This document shows, one piece after another, positions 37,963 to 46,772 of a stretch of 64,000 nucleotides of DNA. Below the pieces are notes generated by a model. It did no database searches. It had not been told where the DNA came from and saw only the letters and a list, made by a program, of their open reading frames with translations. A program made the translations under genes and the position numbers. This stretch comes from Rhodococcus oxybenzonivorans (GTDB lineage Bacteria > Actinomycetota > Actinomycetes > Mycobacteriales > Mycobacteriaceae), in NCBI RefSeq assembly GCF_003130705.1, contig NZ_CP021354.1, positions 2,294,001 through 2,358,000 of the forward strand. The letters run 5' to 3'. The stretch's first letter is position 1, and every line of letters begins with the position of its first letter.

Positions 37963-39897
37963 GTGGCAGAGCGGATCCGGACAAGTGTCGCCACCGTCTC
38001 CCTCAGCGGGTCGCTGGAGGAGAAGGTCGCCGCGATCGCCGCCGCGGGTTTCGACGGGTTCGAGGTGTTCGAACCCGACTTTGTGAGCTCGCCGTGGTCT
38101 CCACGTGAACTCGCTACCCGCGCAACTGATCTCGGGCTTACTCTCGATCTCTATCAGCCGTTCCGTGACCTCGATTCGACGGACGATGCGACCTTCGCCC
38201 GCAACCTGGTCCGGGCCGAACGCAAATTCGACATCATGGAGCAGCTCGGCTGCGACACCATGCTGGTCTGCTCGTCTCCGCTGCCGGAGGCGGTACGCGA
38301 CGACGGTCTTCTCACCGCGCAACTCCACATTCTTGCCGAACGTGCGCACGCCCGTGGACTGCGGATCGCGTACGAGGCGCTGGCTTGGGGAACGCACGTC
38401 AACACCTATCGTCATGCGTGGAAGATCGTGGCGGACGCGGACCATCCCGCCCTCGGAACGTGTCTCGACAGCTTTCACATCCTCTCGCGCGGCGACGACC
38501 CGTCGGGTATCCGCGACATCCCGGGCGAGAAAATATTCTTCCTGCAACTCGCGGACGCACCACGCCTGTCGATGGATGTCCTGCAGTGGAGTCGGCATCA
38601 CCGAAACTTCCCGGGGCAGGGCAACTTCGACCTCGCGGCGTTCGGTGCGCACGTGCAGGCGGCGGGGTACCAGGGCCCGTGGTCACTCGAAATATTCAAC
38701 GACACGTTCCGGCAGTCGTCCACCGGTCGCACGGCGGCCGACGCTCACCGTTCGTTGTTGTATCTGCAGGAGGAAGTCGGCCGAGTTCTGGCGGAACGCG
38801 GCGAAGAGGCCGACGGCGGGCCCGTCCTCTTCCGGCCACCGCCCCGCGCGCCGCTCGAGGGAATCGTGTCCTTGCGCCTCGCGGCGGGTCCCGGAAAAGA
38901 AGCGGACCTGCGGCAGGCACTGCAGCACATCGGTTTTCAGCTAGCGGGGCGGCATCGCAACCACGACCTCCAGTTGTGGCGGCACGGGCCGTTGACCGTC
39001 ATCGTCGACGCCACGGCCGGTACCGTGTGGACTGCCCCGGGCCTGCCTGCGCACTTGCCGGTGCTCACCCAGATCGGTATCCGGTCGAGCGACCCAGATG
39101 CGTGGGGTGAGCGGGCGGCAGCGCTCGAGGTGCCGGTGCACGAGGTTCAGTTGCCGGGCGTGGACACGGCTCCCGAGTCAGATGTAGTGCGGCTGAAAAT
39201 CACCGATGCCACCTCGCTGGACCTGCGAGGGCCCGGGAGTGCGGCTGCGTGGCAGTCGGCCTTCGACCTGTATCCCACCGAGTCGCGGTGGCAGGACGAC
39301 GTTCCCGTCTTCACGGGTGTGGACCATGTGGCCCTGGCGGTGCCGTCCGACAACTGGGACGGCATCATGCTGCTGCTGCGGTCGGTGTTTGCAATGGCGC
39401 CGCACGAGGGCCTCGATGTCACCGACGCGGTCGGAATGATGCGCAGTCAGGCGCTGACGATGGATCAGACGGGTGTGGACGGCGTCGACCGGCCGCTGCG
39501 CATCTCCCTGAACATGGTTCCGGGCGCAGCGCCCGGCAATTCGCACATCGCCGCGACCAGGCGTGGTGGGATCAGCCATGTGGCGTTCTCGTGCAGCGAC
39601 ATTTTCACTGCGGCGGCCGCGATGCAGTCCAACGGGTTCGAGCCGTTGTCGATTTCACCGAACTACTACGACGACCTCGAGGCCCGGTTCGGGCTGTCGC
39701 GGGAGTTGCTGGACCGGATGAGCAGTTCGGGCATCATGTACGACGCCGATCCGCACGGGGAGTTCTTCCACGTGTTCACCAGGACGGTGGGCGCCGACCT
39801 GTTCTTCGAGGTGGTGCAGAGGATCGGCGGGTACGAGGGCTACGGCGACGCCAACTCGGCGATGCGCTTGGCCGCCCAACTGCGGGCGGCCGGCTGA
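37963..39897 (+). CDS. qsuB: 3-dehydroshikimate dehydratase, two-domain QsuB type
   Basis: A 644-residue protein. The N-terminal half (about 1-280) is a sugar-phosphate-isomerase-type TIM barrel with the metal-binding dehydratase pattern (LGTCLDSFHILSRGDD, SLEIFNDTFR). The C-terminal half is a 4-hydroxyphenylpyruvate-dioxygenase-like VOC domain (GVDHVALAVPSDNWD, ISHVAFSCSDIF, FFHVFTRTVGADLFFEV). This matches C. glutamicum QsuB, which makes protocatechuate. Its product is the substrate of PcaGH encoded at 56.7-58.1 kb. The GTG start lies 7 bases after the aroQ stop. Confidence 0.92.
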   Translation: MAERIRTSVATVSLSGSLEEKVAAIAAAGFDGFEVFEPDFVSSPWSPRELATRATDLGLTLDLYQPFRDLDSTDDATFARNLVRAERKFDIMEQLGCDTMLVCSSPLPEAVRDDGLLTAQLHILAERAHARGLRIAYEALAWGTHVNTYRHAWKIVADADHPALGTCLDSFHILSRGDDPSGIRDIPGEKIFFLQLADAPRLSMDVLQWSRHHRNFPGQGNFDLAAFGAHVQAAGYQGPWSLEIFNDTFRQSSTGRTAADAHRSLLYLQEEVGRVLAERGEEADGGPVLFRPPPRAPLEGIVSLRLAAGPGKEADLRQALQHIGFQLAGRHRNHDLQLWRHGPLTVIVDATAGTVWTAPGLPAHLPVLTQIGIRSSDPDAWGERAAALEVPVHEVQLPGVDTAPESDVVRLKITDATSLDLRGPGSAAAWQSAFDLYPTESRWQDDVPVFTGVDHVALAVPSDNWDGIMLLLRSVFAMAPHEGLDVTDAVGMMRSQALTMDQTGVDGVDRPLRISLNMVPGAAPGNSHIAATRRGGISHVAFSCSDIFTAAAAMQSNGFEPLSISPNYYDDLEARFGLSRELLDRMSSSGIMYDADPHGEFFHVFTRTVGADLFFEVVQRIGGYEGYGDANSAMRLAAQLRAAG

Positions 39898-39915
39898 GGG
39901 CCGGCGCGGCGTCAC

Positions 39916-40965
39916 TTACCGGTCGTCCGGACTCCGGATCGAGGATCGCTGGACCATCTCCACTGTGACGCGTTCACCCGTCTCGAGTGACTCGACCCCC
40001 GCAGCGCACACTGCGGCGGCCGCGTAACCGTCCCATGCGTCCGGCCCGTCGATGTAGTTGCCCGTCCTGAATCCCGAGCGGACAGCATCGACCCACCGCT
40101 GAATCTCGATGTCGTAGGCCTGCCCGAACCGCTCCGTGAAGGTCCGCGTGATCCGACCGCTTCGAATGCCGGGCGTGCTCGTACGAATCAGTCCTACGTC
40201 GAGACCGATCATTGCGCTACCCGATTCCCCGACAACCTCTGTCCGGACCTCGTAGGCGACCCCGGTGGTGACGAACACCTCCACGTCGACGTGCATGCCG
40301 GACGTGGTGGTGAACAGGGCGATCTGCGGATCCCGCAGGCCCTCCGGTGCTCGCGGGTTGGGTCGGGGCGTGATGATCTGAACGGAGGAGATCTCCTCGT
40401 TCAGCAGGAAGCGGGTCACATCGACCTCGTGCACCAGCGAATCCTTGACGATCATGGCGCTGTCGAAATGAGGTGGCACGCTGACGTTTCGGTGGATGCA
40501 GTGCAAGAGCAGGGGGCGCCCCAATTGCCCCGAGTGGAGGAGGGCCGCGAGTTGCCGGTACTCGGGATCGAATCGGCGCATGAAACCCACTTGTATGAGC
40601 TTCGTGCCCAGTTCCGCTTCACGCGCGACCACTTCGAGTGATGTGGCGACGTCGGTAGTGAGGGGCTTCTCGCACATCACCGGCTTGCCGTGCTCGAGGC
40701 ACGCAAGCAGTTGCTTCTCATGGGCCGGGCCGGGAGTGGCCAGCAGTACGGCGTCGACGTCAGGGTCCGCGATCGCATCTAGCGGATCTTCGACGACGCG
40801 GCATCCCGGGATGGTCGCGGCGAGTCGCGCAGCCTTCTCGACGACGTAGTCGTTGACCACCGCGACCCGGGCACCGGAGATTGTGGAGGTAATGCGTGTG
40901 ACGTGATCGGCGCCCATCATTCCGACGCCCAGTACGGCGATGCGGAGGTTCCGGCTTGCGGTCAT
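39916..40965 (-). CDS. iolG: myo-inositol 2-dehydrogenase (Gfo/Idh/MocA family)
   Basis: A 349-residue NAD-dependent dehydrogenase. The nucleotide fold is IAVLGVGMMGADHV, followed by the family motif CEKPLTTD and the catalytic region SLVHEVDVTRFLL. It oxidises myo-inositol to scyllo-inosose, the first step of inositol breakdown. It is the last gene of the iolC-B-D-E-G operon on this strand, 23 bases after the iolE-like gene. The family is broad; the operon supports the assignment. Confidence 0.88.
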   Translation of the reverse strand: MTASRNLRIAVLGVGMMGADHVTRITSTISGARVAVVNDYVVEKAARLAATIPGCRVVEDPLDAIADPDVDAVLLATPGPAHEKQLLACLEHGKPVMCEKPLTTDVATSLEVVAREAELGTKLIQVGFMRRFDPEYRQLAALLHSGQLGRPLLLHCIHRNVSVPPHFDSAMIVKDSLVHEVDVTRFLLNEEISSVQIITPRPNPRAPEGLRDPQIALFTTTSGMHVDVEVFVTTGVAYEVRTEVVGESGSAMIGLDVGLIRTSTPGIRSGRITRTFTERFGQAYDIEIQRWVDAVRSGFRTGNYIDGPDAWDGYAAAAVCAAGVESLETGERVTVEMVQRSSIRSPDDR

Positions 40966-40988
40966 CGGGGAACGAACTCCTGACGTTG

Positions 40989-41894
40989 TCAGTGGAAGCG
41001 AACGGAACCTATCCCGCAGCCCTCCAGATACTTTCGAGTGCGTTGCGCGATCGGCAAGGGGACGTGGGGGGCGCAGGGATAGAGGTCTTGCTCGACAATG
41101 GCGAATACGTCTATATCGAGCGTGTCGATCGCCGCGAGGACAGACGGCATGTCCGGGATTCCCAGCGGAGGCTCGATCATGACGGCGAGCTGCACGGCTT
41201 CACCGAACGGCAGGTCGCCGGCTTCGACCGTGGCCCGGACCTCGGGATCGACCTGCTTGAGGTGCAAGTAGCCGATACGCTCGGCCGCGCGCGCGATGAT
41301 CGCGAGATTGTCACCACCGCAGTAGCTGATGTGCCCGGTGTCGAGGCACAGATTGACGAATTTTTCGTCGGTGGCATCGAGAAAACGATACACCCGCTCC
41401 TCCTCGTCGATATGGCTGTCGGCGTGCGGGTGGTACTGCGCTTCGACGCCGTACTGCTCGAACATTCTCTTGCCCAACTCGTTCATTCCTGCGGTCTTGT
41501 TCGTCCATTGTTCCGCGGTGAGGTTGCGATCTTCGAGGACCTTGCCGCTGCCCGGATCGCGCCACATCTCGGGGATCACGACGACGTGCCGGCCACCGAC
41601 AGCCGCAGTGAGGGCGGCGACGTCCTCGATCCGGGACCAGACGGCTTCCCGGGAATCGGGTCGATGCAGGTGCTCGAACACCGTCCCGGCGGACAGTTTC
41701 AGGCCGCGGGCGTCGAGTTCGTCACGCAACTTCTCCGGCTGGGTGGGCAGGTAGCCGTACGGGCCCAGTTCGATCCATTCGTAACCGGCTGCGGACACCT
41801 CGTCGAGGAAGCGGTCGTAGGAAATCTGCCGCGGGTCGTCGGCGAACCAGACACCCCAGGAATCAGGGGCTGATCCGACGCGGATCGCGCTCAT
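40989..41894 (-). CDS. iolE: inosose dehydratase-like TIM-barrel protein (IolE type)
   Basis: A 301-residue xylose-isomerase-like TIM barrel: VGSAPDSWGVWFADDP at the N-terminus, then metal-ligand positions in YHPHADSHIDEEE, NLCLDTGHISYCGGD and FAIVEQDLY. In this operon it most likely dehydrates 2-keto-myo-inositol (IolE). An isomerase role (IolI/IolH) cannot be excluded because the folds are alike. The ATG at 41894 has AAAGGAG 7 bases upstream; a longer frame overlaps iolD and is rejected. Confidence 0.8.
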   Translation of the reverse strand: MSAIRVGSAPDSWGVWFADDPRQISYDRFLDEVSAAGYEWIELGPYGYLPTQPEKLRDELDARGLKLSAGTVFEHLHRPDSREAVWSRIEDVAALTAAVGGRHVVVIPEMWRDPGSGKVLEDRNLTAEQWTNKTAGMNELGKRMFEQYGVEAQYHPHADSHIDEEERVYRFLDATDEKFVNLCLDTGHISYCGGDNLAIIARAAERIGYLHLKQVDPEVRATVEAGDLPFGEAVQLAVMIEPPLGIPDMPSVLAAIDTLDIDVFAIVEQDLYPCAPHVPLPIAQRTRKYLEGCGIGSVRFH

Positions 41895-41928
41895 CTCGGC
41901 GCTCCTTTCGGGTTCTTGGGTAGTCGCT

Positions 41929-43881
41929 CTAGTTTCCGGAGGGACGCAGGAAGGGGCGTTGGATCTTCTTCCACTGTGCGTACGTCTCGTAGGCGGTTCG
42001 GGTCGAGTCGAGCGTGGACGTGGAAGACACCGGAACGTCCCACCAGGATTCACTGTCCGGGCCCGGGGAACGCGGATCGGTTTCCACGTGGATGACAGTA
42101 GTCGTCTCGCCGGCCTTCGCGACCTTGACGGCGTCGGCGAACTCCGCAGCTGTCTTCACGCGAATGACATCTACGCCGAGACTGGCTGCGTTGGCTGCCA
42201 AGTCGACCGGGAGCACCTCGCCGTCGAGCCGGCCCGATGCGCCGCGGCGACGGTACTCCGTGCCGAATCCCTGGGATCCCACCGACTCGGAAAGCGATCC
42301 GATCGAGGCGAAACCGTGATTCTGCACCAGGATGACGATGAGCTTGAGATTCTCCTGCACTGCAGTCACCAGCTCGGTGGCCATCATGAGGTACGAACCG
42401 TCACCGACCATGACGAAGACGTCGCGGTCGGGACAGGCCATTTTGACGCCGACTCCGCCGGCGATCTCGTATCCCATGCAAGAGAAGCCGTATTCGACGT
42501 GGTAGCCCTTCGCATCACGCGTCCGCCACAGCTTGTGGAGGTCGCCGGGCAGGGAACCAGCGGCGCCGACCACGACGTCACGTGGGTCCGACAGGGTGTT
42601 CGCCAAGCCGATCACCTGGCTCTGGTTCACCTGCCGAGTGTCGTCGGTGATGTGGTACGCCGACTCGACTTTCGCTTCCCAGCGGGATACGAGCTCGCGT
42701 GTCCGCGTGCGGTACTCCTCGGATACGCGATAGTCGCCGAGCAAGGGGCCGAGCGCCTCGAGCGCTTCCCGGGCATCCGCGATGACGCTGACTCCGCCCT
42801 GTTTCACCGAATCGAGCGATGCCACATTGATATTGACGAACTGCACGTTCGGGTGTGCGAACGCGGTCCGCGACGCCGTCGTGAAATCGCTGTACCTGGT
42901 ACCGATGCCGATGACCACATCGGCGTCGGCGGCCAACGTGTTGGCCGCCGTGGTTCCGGTCGAGCCGATGGCTCCCAGCGACTGTGGGTGATCGGAAGCG
43001 AGCGATCCCTTGCCTGCCTGCGTCAGACCGACAGCGACGCCGGTCTGCTCGACGAACGCGACGAGGGCGTCGGTCGCACCGGAGTAGATGACACCACCAC
43101 CGGCGATGATGAGCGGGTTCTGTGCCGAGCGAATGATATCGGCAACGCGGGTGAGCACGGACCGTTCGGGCAGGTGCCGGGCGACGTGCCAGGTGCGCGG
43201 GGCGAAGAGCGAGCGCGGCCAGCCGAATGCCTGTGCCTGAACGTCCTGCGGGATGGCGACCGTGGCGGCGCCGGTCTCGGCCGGGTCGGTCAGCACGCGC
43301 ATCGCTCCGAGCAGCGCCGCCGGCAGCTGCTCCGGGCGCCACACCCGGTCGAAGTATCGCGACAGCGGCTTGAAGGCGTCGTTGACGGTGACATCACCGC
43401 TGGACGGCAATTCGAGTTCCTGGAGAACCGGGGCACTCGCACGGGTCGCGAACGTGTCGGCAGGCAGCAGTAGCACCGGCAACCGGTTGATCGTGGCGAG
43501 TGCCGCACCGGTAAGCATGTTGGTCGAGCCCGGCCCGACACTGCTGGATACTACCCACGTCTGCAGGCGGTTCTTCTGCCGCGCGTACGCGACGGCTGTG
43601 TGCACCATCGCCTGCTCGTTGCGGCCGGGCACGTAAGGCAACTCGGGTGTGGTCCCGGCTTCGGCGGCGTCGATCTCCGCCTGCAGCAGCGCCTGTCCCA
43701 CACCGGCCACGTTGCCGTGGCCGAAGATGCCGAGGCAACCGGCGAAGAACCGGTTCCGTACGCCGTCCCGCTCCACATACTGGTTTTCGAGGAACCTGAG
43801 GGCCGCCTGGGCCACGGTGAGGTGCACGGTGCCCTCGGCGTCGGGATCTTCGTTCGCCGATCGAGGCGCGATGGTCACCAC
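41929..43881 (-). CDS. iolD: 3D-(3,5/4)-trihydroxycyclohexane-1,2-dione hydrolase (ThDP enzyme)
   Basis: A 650-residue thiamine-diphosphate enzyme that opens the cyclohexanedione ring to 5-deoxy-glucuronate. It shows the N-terminal pyrimidine-binding domain, the central domain and the C-terminal ThDP/Mg motif GDGSYLMMATELVTAVQENLKLIVILVQN. The substrate-contact segment ELPYVPGRNEQAMVHTAVAYARQ is typical of IolD. The start lies directly after the iolB stop (1 base apart), indicating coupling. Confidence 0.94.
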   Translation of the reverse strand: MVTIAPRSANEDPDAEGTVHLTVAQAALRFLENQYVERDGVRNRFFAGCLGIFGHGNVAGVGQALLQAEIDAAEAGTTPELPYVPGRNEQAMVHTAVAYARQKNRLQTWVVSSSVGPGSTNMLTGAALATINRLPVLLLPADTFATRASAPVLQELELPSSGDVTVNDAFKPLSRYFDRVWRPEQLPAALLGAMRVLTDPAETGAATVAIPQDVQAQAFGWPRSLFAPRTWHVARHLPERSVLTRVADIIRSAQNPLIIAGGGVIYSGATDALVAFVEQTGVAVGLTQAGKGSLASDHPQSLGAIGSTGTTAANTLAADADVVIGIGTRYSDFTTASRTAFAHPNVQFVNINVASLDSVKQGGVSVIADAREALEALGPLLGDYRVSEEYRTRTRELVSRWEAKVESAYHITDDTRQVNQSQVIGLANTLSDPRDVVVGAAGSLPGDLHKLWRTRDAKGYHVEYGFSCMGYEIAGGVGVKMACPDRDVFVMVGDGSYLMMATELVTAVQENLKLIVILVQNHGFASIGSLSESVGSQGFGTEYRRRGASGRLDGEVLPVDLAANAASLGVDVIRVKTAAEFADAVKVAKAGETTTVIHVETDPRSPGPDSESWWDVPVSSTSTLDSTRTAYETYAQWKKIQRPFLRPSGN

Positions 43882-43882
43882 G

Positions 43883-44785
43883 TCATGCTCCGTTCGGAAA
43901 GGTGGAGCGGTGCAGGGGCAGTCGTGGATCGACGGTCTGGTGCTCCCAACTGGTGCGGACCCAGGCGTGCGCCGGGTCGTCGCAGATCTTCCAGGACCGC
44001 TCGTCGCTGGGACCGGCCATGACGTTCAGGTAGTACATGTGGTGGCCGGGTGCGGCAATCGACGGGCCGTGATACCCGTGCGGAACGAGGACGACGTCGC
44101 CGGTTCGTACTTCCTCGAGCACCTCGATCGGCCGTTCGGGTGTGCCGTACACGCGGTGGTAGCCGAATCCGGTGCCACTGAAATCTGTTGTCCGCGAATG
44201 TGCCTGGGCGATCTCGAAATAGTAGATCTCCTCCAGCTGGGATTCGGCAGCGCTGTTTTCGTCGTGCTTGTGGCTCGGATACGACGACCAGTTGCCGCCG
44301 GGCGTGATCACCTCGCACGCGATGATCGAATCTGCGTCGAACCGGTCGGCGGTCGCGAAGTTGTGCACCTGCCGGCTGCAGTTGCCCGCGCCGCGCAGTT
44401 CGACTGACACGTCTGCGGCGGGTACATATCGGAACGGGAACTTCTGCCGGGCCCGGGCGCCGCAGAGCGCGAAGCGTCCACCGTTCGAGGCCGTCACCCG
44501 GTAGGCGGAGTCGATGCCGACATACGCGAAGTCGGTGGGACCGTCGAACACCGATCGTCGCCCGGCGAGGACGAACTCCTTGGTCGCGCAGGACACCGTC
44601 ACCGATCCCGAGAGGGGAACGACGAGAATTTCTTCTGCGCCGGTGTCGAATTCCGCAGAGCCGTCGAGAGGAAGCGTCAGAACGCGCAGGCTCGACTCGG
44701 TCCAGCCCGCGGACTCGGGCGTCACCTCGAGGTCGAAGGGACCGGTGGCGGCCGAGCCGACGGGCAGGTAATACTTGCTGCTCAT
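43883..44785 (-). CDS. iolB: 5-deoxy-glucuronate isomerase
   Basis: A 300-residue bicupin that converts 5-deoxy-glucuronate to 2-deoxy-5-keto-gluconate. Cupin metal-site pattern SYPSHKHDENSAAESQLEEIYYFEI and DVVLVPHGYHGPSIAAPGHHMYYLNVMAGP. The ATG at 44785 has GGAGGGG 5 bases upstream and overlaps by four bases the stop of a 22-codon ORF that bridges it to iolC. Confidence 0.93.
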   Translation of the reverse strand: MSSKYYLPVGSAATGPFDLEVTPESAGWTESSLRVLTLPLDGSAEFDTGAEEILVVPLSGSVTVSCATKEFVLAGRRSVFDGPTDFAYVGIDSAYRVTASNGGRFALCGARARQKFPFRYVPAADVSVELRGAGNCSRQVHNFATADRFDADSIIACEVITPGGNWSSYPSHKHDENSAAESQLEEIYYFEIAQAHSRTTDFSGTGFGYHRVYGTPERPIEVLEEVRTGDVVLVPHGYHGPSIAAPGHHMYYLNVMAGPSDERSWKICDDPAHAWVRTSWEHQTVDPRLPLHRSTFPNGA

Positions 44786-44850
44786 CGCATCCCCTCCGGC
44801 GCGGTCAGTGGCGAGTCGCGATGCGCACAGGGGACGAACGTGTCAGACAT
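44782..44850 (-). CDS. 22-codon bridging ORF between iolC and iolB (possible stump of a deleted gene)
   Basis: A 22-residue ORF beginning MSDTFVPCAH and ending APEGMR. Its ATG overlaps the iolC stop (8 bases), a GGAGG ribosome binding site lies 6 bases upstream inside iolC, and its TGA overlaps the iolB ATG. It thus has every translation signal of a normal middle gene but almost no coding length. In related inositol operons an aldolase or dehydrogenase gene follows iolC, so an in-frame internal deletion is a likely origin (inference). It may still serve as a coupling leader. Confidence 0.5.
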   Translation of the reverse strand: MSDTFVPCAHRDSPLTAPEGMR

Positions 44851-45832
44851 CGATGACCTCCGCAGTGTCGACTTCGGCACGTGCGCGTACCTCCTCGGCC
44901 GTCGGCATCGCCGTGGAGCATTCGAGGCGGGACGCCACAATCGCCCCTGCGGCATTGGCGTATCGCAGTACTTTCTCGAGCGGCCATCCGGACAGAAGTC
45001 CGTGGCACAGGGAGCCGCCGAAGCTGTCACCTGCGCCGAGTCCATTGACCACCTGCACGTCGATCGCGGGTACGGTGACGCGCTGGCTGCGCGTCTTTCC
45101 GAGCACACCGTGCGGGCCCTGTTTCACTATCGCGAGTTCGACACCGAAGTCGAGGAGGGCGTCGGCGGCGTTGTCCGCGTCGGTCTCACCGACCGCGATC
45201 TCACATTCTTCGCGGTTGCCCACCGCAATGGTGACGTGTCGGAGAGCGCGCTGCATCTGCACGGTGGCGTCGGCCGCACAGGCCCAGAACATCGGCCGGT
45301 AGTCGAGATCGAGAACGGTGTGCTGCTGAAGGCCCCGCGATTGCCAGGCTGCGAAATGAGCACTGCGACTCGGTTCCTCGGACAGTCCGGTCGCCGTGGA
45401 CCAGTACAGCTTCGCCTCTCGCACTGCGGCGGTGTCGATGTGCTCGGGGGAGATCTGCAAGTCGGGGGCCGCGGGCTTGCGATAGAAATATAGCGGAAAG
45501 TGGTCCGGGGGAAAGATCTCACAGAACGTGACCGGTGTCGGGTATGCGGAGTCGATGCGCACATAACGGTTGTCTACTCCGAGGTTGGTGAGCGCCGAGC
45601 GCACGAATCGTCCGAACGGATCGTCGCCGACGCCGGAGATGAGGGCACTGCGGCAACCGAGGCGCGCGGCGGCGACGGAGACATTGGCTGCGCTGCCGCC
45701 GAGGAACTTGCCAAATGTCTCTACCTGCTCGAGCCCGACCCCGGTCTGGAGTGGGTAAAGGTCGACCCCACAACGACCGATAGCGAGGACATCCCAGCCG
45801 GGGCGGCTGCGGTGCGTGCTGTCCGTGGTCAA
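44843..45832 (-). CDS. iolC: 5-dehydro-2-deoxygluconokinase (PfkB family)
   Basis: A 329-residue ribokinase-fold kinase. The N-terminal segment DVLAIGRCGVDLYPLQTGVGLEQVETFGKFLGGSAANVSVAAARLG and the ATP/anion-hole motif VNGLGAGDSFGGSLCHG are typical of IolC. It phosphorylates 2-deoxy-5-keto-gluconate. I choose a TTG start at 45832: GGGAG lies 6 bases upstream and the protein then begins like other IolC enzymes. The ATG at 45934 has no ribosome binding site and lies upstream of a likely promoter (TTGACA at 45913-45918). Confidence 0.93.
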   Translation of the reverse strand: MTTDSTHRSRPGWDVLAIGRCGVDLYPLQTGVGLEQVETFGKFLGGSAANVSVAAARLGCRSALISGVGDDPFGRFVRSALTNLGVDNRYVRIDSAYPTPVTFCEIFPPDHFPLYFYRKPAAPDLQISPEHIDTAAVREAKLYWSTATGLSEEPSRSAHFAAWQSRGLQQHTVLDLDYRPMFWACAADATVQMQRALRHVTIAVGNREECEIAVGETDADNAADALLDFGVELAIVKQGPHGVLGKTRSQRVTVPAIDVQVVNGLGAGDSFGGSLCHGLLSGWPLEKVLRYANAAGAIVASRLECSTAMPTAEEVRARAEVDTAEVIDV

Positions 45833-45889
45833 TGCTGACTCCCGGGAGGTCGTTGCGGCGCTCTGCGCTGGTGGTGAGATCTGATGGAG

Positions 45890-45918
45890 ACTGTTCTCCA
45901 CATCGCGCGCACTGTCAA
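45890..45918 (-). promoter_or_regulatory. probable iol operon promoter
   Basis: On the minus strand TTGACA (45913-45918), 17 bases, AACAGT (45890-45895). The -35 is perfect and the -10 poor. It fits the TTG start of iolC. Confidence 0.5.
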
Positions 45919-45935
45919 CGCTTTGTCCTGACATT

Positions 45936-45965
45936 AAGACGTAACGTTCACCGGGTGTTAGTCTT
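45936..45965. promoter_or_regulatory. inverted repeat between iolC and the GntR gene, candidate IolR operator
   Basis: AAGAC-g-TAAC, 11 bases, GTTA-GTCTT: nine paired bases per arm with one bulged base, centred in the divergent control region. It is the most likely site for the GntR regulator. Confidence 0.5.
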
Positions 45966-46007
45966 TTCAGCGCCGCTCTGGGCGGGAACGAGGATCGGGG
46001 TGATCCG

Positions 46008-46745
46008 GTGAGTGCACAGCTCGCAGTCGAGCTCGACAGATCCAGCCCGATCCCGCTCTATTTTCAGCTGGCACAAAGGATCGAGAAAGCGATCATCGCT
46101 GGCGAACTCACGCCGGGAGATCGATTTGAGAACGAACTCTCACTGGCCAAGCGTCTCAATCTCTCGCGCCCCACAACTCGGCGGGCGATCCAGGAGGTCG
46201 TCGACAAGGGGTTGCTCGTCCGAAAGCGCGGTGTGGGGACGCAGGTGGTGCGCAGTACGATGCACCGGCCGGTGGAGCTGACGAGTCTGTTCGACGACCT
46301 CACCAGGACGGGGCAGAGCCCCACCACTACGCTGCTCGAGTTTCGCGTGACGGCGCCCGGAGCGAACGTCGCGGCCGAACTCGGCCTGGAGCACGGCGCG
46401 GAAGTGGCGTGCATCCGGCGACTCCGCAGCGCCAATGGGGAGCCTCTCGCGCTGTTGACGAACTTCCTCCCGATTGCCCTCGCGCCGGACCCGGAGGAAC
46501 TGGAAGAGTCCGGGTTGTATGCCGCACTGCGAGCACGCGGAGTGCACATTCGGTTGGCTCGGCAGCGGATCGGCGCATCACTGGCGACCGACGCCGAGGC
46601 GCTGTTGCTCGAGGAGAAGGCCGGTGCACCGTTGCTGACCGTGAACCGGACTGCCTTCGATGATTCCGGCCGCGCTGTCGAATGCGGTAGCCACTGCTAC
46701 CGGGCGTCTCGCTACAGCTTCGACACGACCGTCGTCGACAAATAG
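46008..46745 (+). CDS. GntR/HutC-family regulator of the inositol operon (IolR-like)
   Basis: A 245-residue regulator. The N-terminal winged helix (LYFQLAQRIEKAIIAGELTPGDRFENELSLAKRLNLSRPTTRRAIQEVVDKGLLVRKRGVGTQV) is of GntR type. A UTRA ligand-binding domain follows (about 80-240). It is divergent from iolC and separated from it by an inverted repeat, so it probably represses the iol genes until an inositol intermediate is present. The start is the GTG at 46008; no strong ribosome binding site. Confidence 0.9.
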   Translation: MSAQLAVELDRSSPIPLYFQLAQRIEKAIIAGELTPGDRFENELSLAKRLNLSRPTTRRAIQEVVDKGLLVRKRGVGTQVVRSTMHRPVELTSLFDDLTRTGQSPTTTLLEFRVTAPGANVAAELGLEHGAEVACIRRLRSANGEPLALLTNFLPIALAPDPEELEESGLYAALRARGVHIRLARQRIGASLATDAEALLLEEKAGAPLLTVNRTAFDDSGRAVECGSHCYRASRYSFDTTVVDK

Positions 46746-46772
46746 GCCTCGAGTCCGGTGCCTCGACACGAA

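Noticed and set aside
45833..45934. ATG start for iolC at 45934
   Set aside because: No ribosome binding site, a probable promoter lies downstream of it, and the extension is not IolC-like. TTG 45832 with GGGAG fits better.
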